A stretch of 64,000 nucleotides of DNA, from contig NC_092671.1 in the NCBI RefSeq assembly GCF_964355755.1, positions 23,393,070-23,457,069 of the forward strand, read 5' to 3'. The DNA is from Antedon mediterranea (lineage: Eukaryota; Echinodermata; Crinoidea; Comatulida; Antedonidae). How positions within the stretch are numbered: position 1 is the first letter of the stretch; each line of letters opens with the position of its first letter. The position numbers and the translations under genes were made by a program. The notes beneath the pieces were generated by a model, which had not been told where the DNA came from, did no database searches, and was given only the letters and a program-made list of their open reading frames with translations. Below, piece after piece: positions 59,076 through 64,000 of this stretch.

Positions 59076-60015
59076 ATATATTAGGTTTATTATACCTCTT
59101 GTTTGTGTTGTAGATAACTTTCCATTAGTTTAAAGAATCACATAGGATATGTTTTAAATGGTTCCAAAAAGTGCGATAAAATTCTACACTTGGGCCATCA
59201 ATACCTGGACTTTTATTTAATTTCATTTTAAAAATCGTTTTTGTACATTCATCAACAGATAGAAGACCTTCACACTTTTCCTTTTCTTCATCAGATAAAA
59301 TGTTAAAATATGTATTGTTTAGGTATCTATTCAATTTATCTGCAGGTATATCTTTATTAGAATATAGGTTTTTATAGAATATAACTTCTTCTTTCAAAAT
59401 TTCTTCGTTATTTGAAGTATATTTACCATTTCTTTTTAATACAGTGTTAATTTGTTTTCTTTTTCCTTTAGCTTTTTCTAATCCTAAAAAGAATTTGTTA
59501 TTCTTTTCACCTTTTTCGAACCATTCGATTCTAGACCTTTAGAAGGTAGATGTCATCTAACTGTTTTATTTTGTCTGTATTTTCAGAGTAGGAAACATTT
59601 AATTGACCAGTTAGTTCATCAACTTCATTAAGTAAATTATTTTTTTGGGTGTTTCTTTCTTTTTTTTTTCTTTGTACAGTATCTACGAGTAAATTCTTTT
59701 ATTTTAACTTTCAGGAATTCCCATTGAAGGTCTGGACTTAAGTTGTTTTCATTATTTTTAATGATTTCTATTATGTGTATTATATTGTCTACGTATGTAT
59801 CATTTAAGATGCTATTATTTATTTTCCAAATTCCTGGACCTTTCACTTGGTTGGTATTTACGAGTTTAAGTGAGATTGCTTGATGGTCAGAAAATAAGGA
59901 GGGCCTATATCTGTTGAAAGATCACTATATGCATCAGTAGTCTAATATACGAAAAGTATCTTTTCGCCTCCAGGTAAATTGTGTTTTATCACTGTGGCAC
60001 TGTCTCCATATATCA
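59076..60015 (-). mobile_element. L1/Tx1-like LINE, endonuclease end to RT start
   Basis: Minus strand: FTWRRKDTFRILDY and SDHQAISLKLVN (end of the AP endonuclease, ~59985-59870), GPGIWKINNSILNDTYVDNI (59846 on), a Lys-rich linker, then 59397-59125 with KLNKSPGIDGPSVEFYRTFW (start of RT) and KRGIINLI at the break. These motifs are the L1/Tx1 signature (G-P-G-x-W-K-x-N; P-G-x-D-G...E-F-Y). 5'-truncated and frameshifted. Confidence 0.8.
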
Positions 60016-60049
60016 GTTAAGTTGTATAGTTATATATATAAATAATATA

Positions 60050-60230
60050 TATGGGTGATCAGACCGGTTTTTCTGTAAACCAGATTTTAATCTGTTTATC
60101 TTGCAAAAGTGAGTTCCATTTCTCAGCTGCTCTTGATGCAAAAAAGTGTCTCCTTATTTCTAAATAATAACAAATTAAAAGAATGACCTTGCATTTTTGT
60201 GAAAGTTAATTTCCTAAATAGTTCCTTTAT
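60050..60230 (-). mobile_element. LINE C-terminal fragment
   Basis: Minus strand reads RRHFFASRAAEKWNSLLQDK then QIKIWFTEKPV and a stop, the usual R-x-F-x-x-R-A-x-x-x-W-N-x-L ending of CR1/RTE ORF2. Unrelated to the neighbouring L1/Tx1 piece. Confidence 0.55.
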
Positions 60231-61400
60231 ATGCAATCTATTGTGACTAGCATACCGGCTAATGACCCATCATTTTTCACGGAGAGCGGCCGTGGAAAAA
60301 ATTATTGTAATTTTCCCCTGATATTACATATTTTTTTTGATATTTGTGGTTTTATCAAAATGCTTCTTTCATTAATAATCACTTTGAAATGCAGGACCGT
60401 CTCGTATCAGTCTGTAGCCAAACATAAATACTGTAGCTGACCACTGCGTTCCATTTTTTAAAGTATGTCGGAAGAAGGATGCTTTATGAATGCTGACTGC
60501 CAGTGATCTAAACAATAGGTACGCGGTTGTCTGGCGGTGTACTTAGTATGAATCGGTCATGGCATAGCTTGCTGTAGTGCGGTATTCGCATAAATATATT
60601 TATTTATTTTTCAGCTGAAAATCGGCAATTCATTTGCAACTCTTTCAAATTTACAGACACGTATCGCTCGATGTACACTCATACAGGGAAGAAGTTAATT
60701 AGAATTAGAGTTATTCACGAACGAGTTTACGATTTTTTCAATTAACGAATAACCTTTCGTACTTGGAGGATTTCATAGATGAGGTATTGGGCATGTCAGA
60801 GATGGTTTGCAGTCGGTTAAGGGGGACTTCGCCCAAACCATAAAACCCAGGCCTGAAACAGTGCCTTGCATTTTGGGTAATAACATTTTTGGTCGACGAT
60901 CACCCACTAATTTAAATGGTTATTTTTTAGCACAAATTTAGCAGAAAGGCTTTTTATTTAAAATGTTTTTATTATTATCTATATATTAATATCTATATAT
61001 TAATGCTACAAAATTTTTCGCGTATTTTACGTATCTCCTCCAAAACCACTGAACGGTACGTGTTCACATTTGGCACACTGATGGTTATTGATGGGCCACA
61101 CACGATAGGCTATGTCACTTTCCTGACTTTTAAGGATAAACACTATTAAAAAAGGCAAAAATTAGTAGTAATTAGATATCTCAGCGACCATGTTACGTCA
61201 CTGTATAAACTACGCAACCTCCTCTTTTGTGTACCGCCCTGGCCGGATCTACAAATACCATGTCAGGCCGCTAAAAAAAACAGTCTTTAGTCAACCGTAT
61301 CGAATGATCGCGTCGTTGACCAGCGAAAGCAAGAGTAAAAAACATAAGTTTTACGATTTTTATTTGACTTTGTATCATCCAAAAGAATAATTTATTTGAG
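60231..61400. other. No gene recognised
   Basis: Non-coding; 61190-61315 is the partner of the repeat at 33230-33360. ATCTATATATTAAT is tandemly doubled near 60978-61003. Confidence 0.4.
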
Positions 61401-61412
61401 TAGTATATATAT

Positions 61413-61775
61413 ATACGGCTTTACCACGTTGAAACACCGGTTCTTGTCAGATCACCGAAGTTAAGCAACGTTGGGCCTGGTTAGAGCTTGGATGGGAGAC
61501 CATCTGGGAATAGCGGGTGCTGTATACGGAGCTGGGGTCCCGTTAGGCATTTGAAATCAGCACTGCTGACTCTTATGGCAGCCCCTGCATCTAGTATCTG
61601 CCTCAGACCTCTGGTCAAGGTGGGCACTGGATGAGAGAAGCCCTTGATCAATGTCAGGACCAATGTCAGGACCAATCAAGGTGCTTTAAACTCTCCTGGC
61701 TTTGTTTGTATCAAACCTGTTAGTGGCGGTAATTATAGCTGTTGGTTTCGATTGAATAAAATAAAATTTAAAAAA
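61413..61775 (+). mobile_element. 5S rRNA-derived SINE (SINE3-like)
   Basis: 61413-61530 is nearly a full 5S rRNA sequence: TTACCACGTTGAAACACCGG, GATCACCGAAGTTAAGCAAC, CTTGGATGGGAGACCATCTG and GGGTGCTGTA, so boxes A, IE and C of the internal promoter are recognisable with several substitutions. A unique ~220-bp body follows (GTCAGGACCAAT duplicated at ~61654-61677) and an A-rich tail with AATAAAATAAAA. The 5S head plus body plus tail is the layout of SINE3 elements rather than a 5S gene. Confidence 0.8.
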
Positions 61776-61779
61776 ATAA

Positions 61780-62845
61780 AAATATACAGAGATCCAGATG
61801 AAACTTTTTACTAATTTCTACTACTTTTTGCGTTGATTTCAGAGTCCGTAAGTATTATTATTATTCCAATACCTCACGTCTTAATTCGATAACTTATCAA
61901 TTCATATTTTATCAGTAAAATTTCTGAGGCGCACCCTAGATTAATATTTACACAGCACAAAGTCCCGTATCCAGTATTGCTTTCATTTTGTAGCTTACAG
62001 ATATTTCTTTACAATTAAAAAAAAAAAAAAAAACAATTTGTCAGGAGCCGGAAAGAGTGCGCATCTACTTAATCATGCAATACAAATTATTATTAAGGCA
62101 AACAAACGGAGTTACTGGTTGACCACAAGTTAATTACAAAAATAGCATGTAGGTAACAAATATCCCTTACAAAAATATTGCAAAATATCAAAATCAGTGA
62201 AATAAAATGTAAATGAATATACTTCACAATTCGTGTTTCCTTAGAAATGTGTTTTTCATTTCAATTTTTGTACACTTTTTTTATTTTGTCCCTAATGTAT
62301 CAATTAATACACCACGAAAGACACGCAAAATAATATAGTTTGGCATTTTATACTTTTGTTATGTGTTTGCGAGCACATCTAATTCACACAGCACAATTTT
62401 TCTTTAGCATTTTTTATTTTCGTAAGGTCAGAACAGTCAAAAGTAAAGTCTAAAGTTCCATATCCACTATTGCTTAAATTTTTTAGCCTAAATATATTTT
62501 AAAATGAAGGGATAGTGTGTAACAAATCAATGGCCGTAAATACAGTAATTTCAAATTTTATTTGTGATACAATTTGTTTTTATTTTATTAATTTGTCAAA
62601 GTACTTTTATCAGAGTGCGCATGCAAATGACTTTAGGGTACTATTACTGTAGGCTATTTACAGCAAAAATGTCATATACCTTTGATTAAACATTAAAGGC
62701 CAGGTGCGGGCAAAAAATTTCTATTGATCAATAGAAATTCCAATAATTATTGATCTATAGTTTCCCCTATGTTTCATAATTTTTGGGATTTTATTTGTGT
62801 TACACGAGCTTGTTGAAAATAAGCACTTATCAGTGGGGGATAGTT
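61780..62845. other. No gene recognised
   Basis: AT-rich, with a poly-A run at 62017-62033. The two halves share AAAGTC(C/T)... and CCACTATTGCTT or CCAGTATTGCTT blocks (61960-61985, 62460-62475), a diverged duplication. Confidence 0.35.
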
Positions 62846-62952
62846 CAAATTACACAGTAAAATCTCTATTCTTTTGTACACAAATTTTGTAAATAGAGAG
62901 GCGTTTTAAAAAGCTATGAAAAATAAACGGTGTGGTAAAAAATGTTATCAGA
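62846..62952. repeat. Inverted partner of window positions 1-100
   Basis: See the entry at 1-100; the copies diverge just outside this block on both sides. Confidence 0.75.
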
Positions 62953-63107
62953 TGACTAAATATAGGTAATATAACTTAAATATTACATTTCTGATATTTT
63001 TATTCAACTTCAGATTTTTATTTTCATGCTATAGCAAAAATTATCCACTGTACTGTATATCCACCATCTTTTTTCACCGTCTAGGGAGTCACCAGACATA
63101 ACTACTA

Positions 63108-63240
63108 CTTTCGGTGTACAAGTCGCACCTGTGTATAAGACGCACCCATAACGGAGACTGAAATATTAGTATTTTTTATGTAGTCGATGTATAAGACGCA
63201 CTTATTTCTAGGCCGAAATTTTAGCATTTTACAATCAAAA
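63108..63240. mobile_element. TIR element fragment, GGTGTATAAGTCGCAC family, copy 3
   Basis: TTCGGTGTACAAGTCGCACC, GTGTATAAGACGCACCC and GATGTATAAGACGCAC match the left end of copy 2 at 38.5 kb. The right terminus was not found, so it is truncated or strongly diverged. Confidence 0.65.
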
Positions 63241-64000
63241 CAATGGTATTTTACATATAAAACAATGAAATTTGAGACATATTTATTGAATCAAATGATA
63301 TAATTTTGTTTGATTGCCTTAATATTACATCGTAATCAGTCTCAACTGAACGTTCAGTGAAAAGGGAAATCCCCATATTTTTTCAGTTACGATGCACTGT
63401 GTGGGTAGGGCTAGCCTATGTCTATTTAAGTAACTTTAATTTCATATTATTTAAATAAATATACCTTCTTATTGTGTGTATGACCATTATATAAAATCAA
63501 TCTAAACGATGTTCAGTTTTTGGGCTGAAAATGAAGCAGGAATATCATGTACGGTATATGAAAATCTTTCCTATGCATGCATGCATTTACAGTAAGGAGA
63601 TCACTAACCATGTGCTCCTCCTTGCCTGGCCCAGCACTGTTGGCCATATACATTATGAGATTAGGGGAAGCTACTTAACGCAATAACAACACGCTCTTTT
63701 AGATATCGCTTGACATACGAACTATCGCCTACATGATTTTAAATTTATTGGATTGTTGACATAGAGATGTAATAAAATAAACCACCTTGATCAAGGGAAA
63801 TAGTTTTTGTGTAATTAAAATTTGACACCACCATAATTAATGGACTCTTCCATAAATATGTTGTGCTGTGATGAATACACACCCGCGAGTTCAGAGAGTA
63901 CTTGGCCTGGATAGAATATCTCATTCAAGTACTGTAAATATTAATTATTACAGTCGGGGATGACAATTTATACCTTAATTAAAAATTCAATAAACTTGTT
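63241..64000. other. No gene recognised
   Basis: Non-coding. 63828-63850 (CACCATAATTAATGGACTCT) is a short relative of the CAGRGGTCCCAA element's interior. Nothing else could be supported. Confidence 0.35.

Noticed and set aside
61413-61530. Functional 5S rRNA gene
   Set aside because: Several substitutions in conserved positions and the SINE-type body and A-rich tail argue against it.
61842-61853. Possible 5-nt microexon (TTGATTTCAG|AGTCC|GTAAGT)
   Set aside because: Splice-like signals alone are common by chance, and no COMMD4 segment matches.

Overview
This is an intron-rich, AT-rich animal nuclear genome segment, with no bacterial gene organisation. Clusters of AGGCCTAG-type palindromes, many non-LTR retrotransposons, Helitron-like elements and a 5S-derived SINE suggest a marine invertebrate deuterostome, perhaps an echinoderm. 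That assignment is recognition of style and is low confidence.

The only clear host gene is a COMMD4 orthologue on the + strand. Three consecutive exons are visible: 12995-13060, 13400-13439 and 46981-47100. Their phases join perfectly. The first and last coding exons were not found. Intron 13440-46980 (33.5 kb) is packed with mobile elements, so most of the window is one transposon-filled intron plus its flanks.

Layout. 1-4.3 kb: LINE fragments on the - strand, split by a MULE-like element that carries a TTAA-flanked element and a foldback. 4.3-6.3 kb: a tRNA-SINE remnant and anonymous repeats. 6.6-9.8 kb: a nearly complete + strand LINE with a 2A-like motif, endonuclease and reverse transcriptase (RT), broken by two in-frame stops and a frameshift. 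10-12.8 kb: Helitron-family sequence with a terminal-inverted-repeat (TIR) element inside. 13.4-15.8 kb: an opposite-facing Helitron remnant with a related TIR element. 17.3-24.7 kb: a divergent pair of decayed multi-exon genes, one DDE-transposase-like (-) and one BEN-like (+), probably one DNA transposon. A LINE sits in an intron of the second gene. 24.7-26.3 kb: a 145-bp tandem duplication, one copy of which holds a 1.4-kb TIR element. 27-30.1 kb: tandem Helitron-like copies. 30.2-31 kb: a non-autonomous PIF/Harbinger. 31.9-32.8 kb: a Penelope-like element. 34-43.6 kb: a nested stack in which a - strand LINE is split by two DNA elements, and one of these (a Harbinger with a Myb-like ORF) is itself split by another LINE. 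44.9-46.8 kb: a SINE-bearing repeat and a Helitron end. 47-51 kb: Helitron, TIR element and MULE, nested. 51.6-56.3 kb: a CR1-like LINE (coiled coil + SGNH esterase ORF1; PHD-like finger + EN + RT ORF2) holding a long foldback. 56.3-60 kb: an L1/Tx1-like LINE split by a Helitron-like element. 61.4-61.8 kb: a 5S rRNA-derived SINE.

The mobile genes are largely decayed. What makes the window useful is that host coding frames resume across several insertions, which fixes breakpoints, target-site duplications and relative ages. Coordinates of element ends without a stated TSD or coding junction are approximate.
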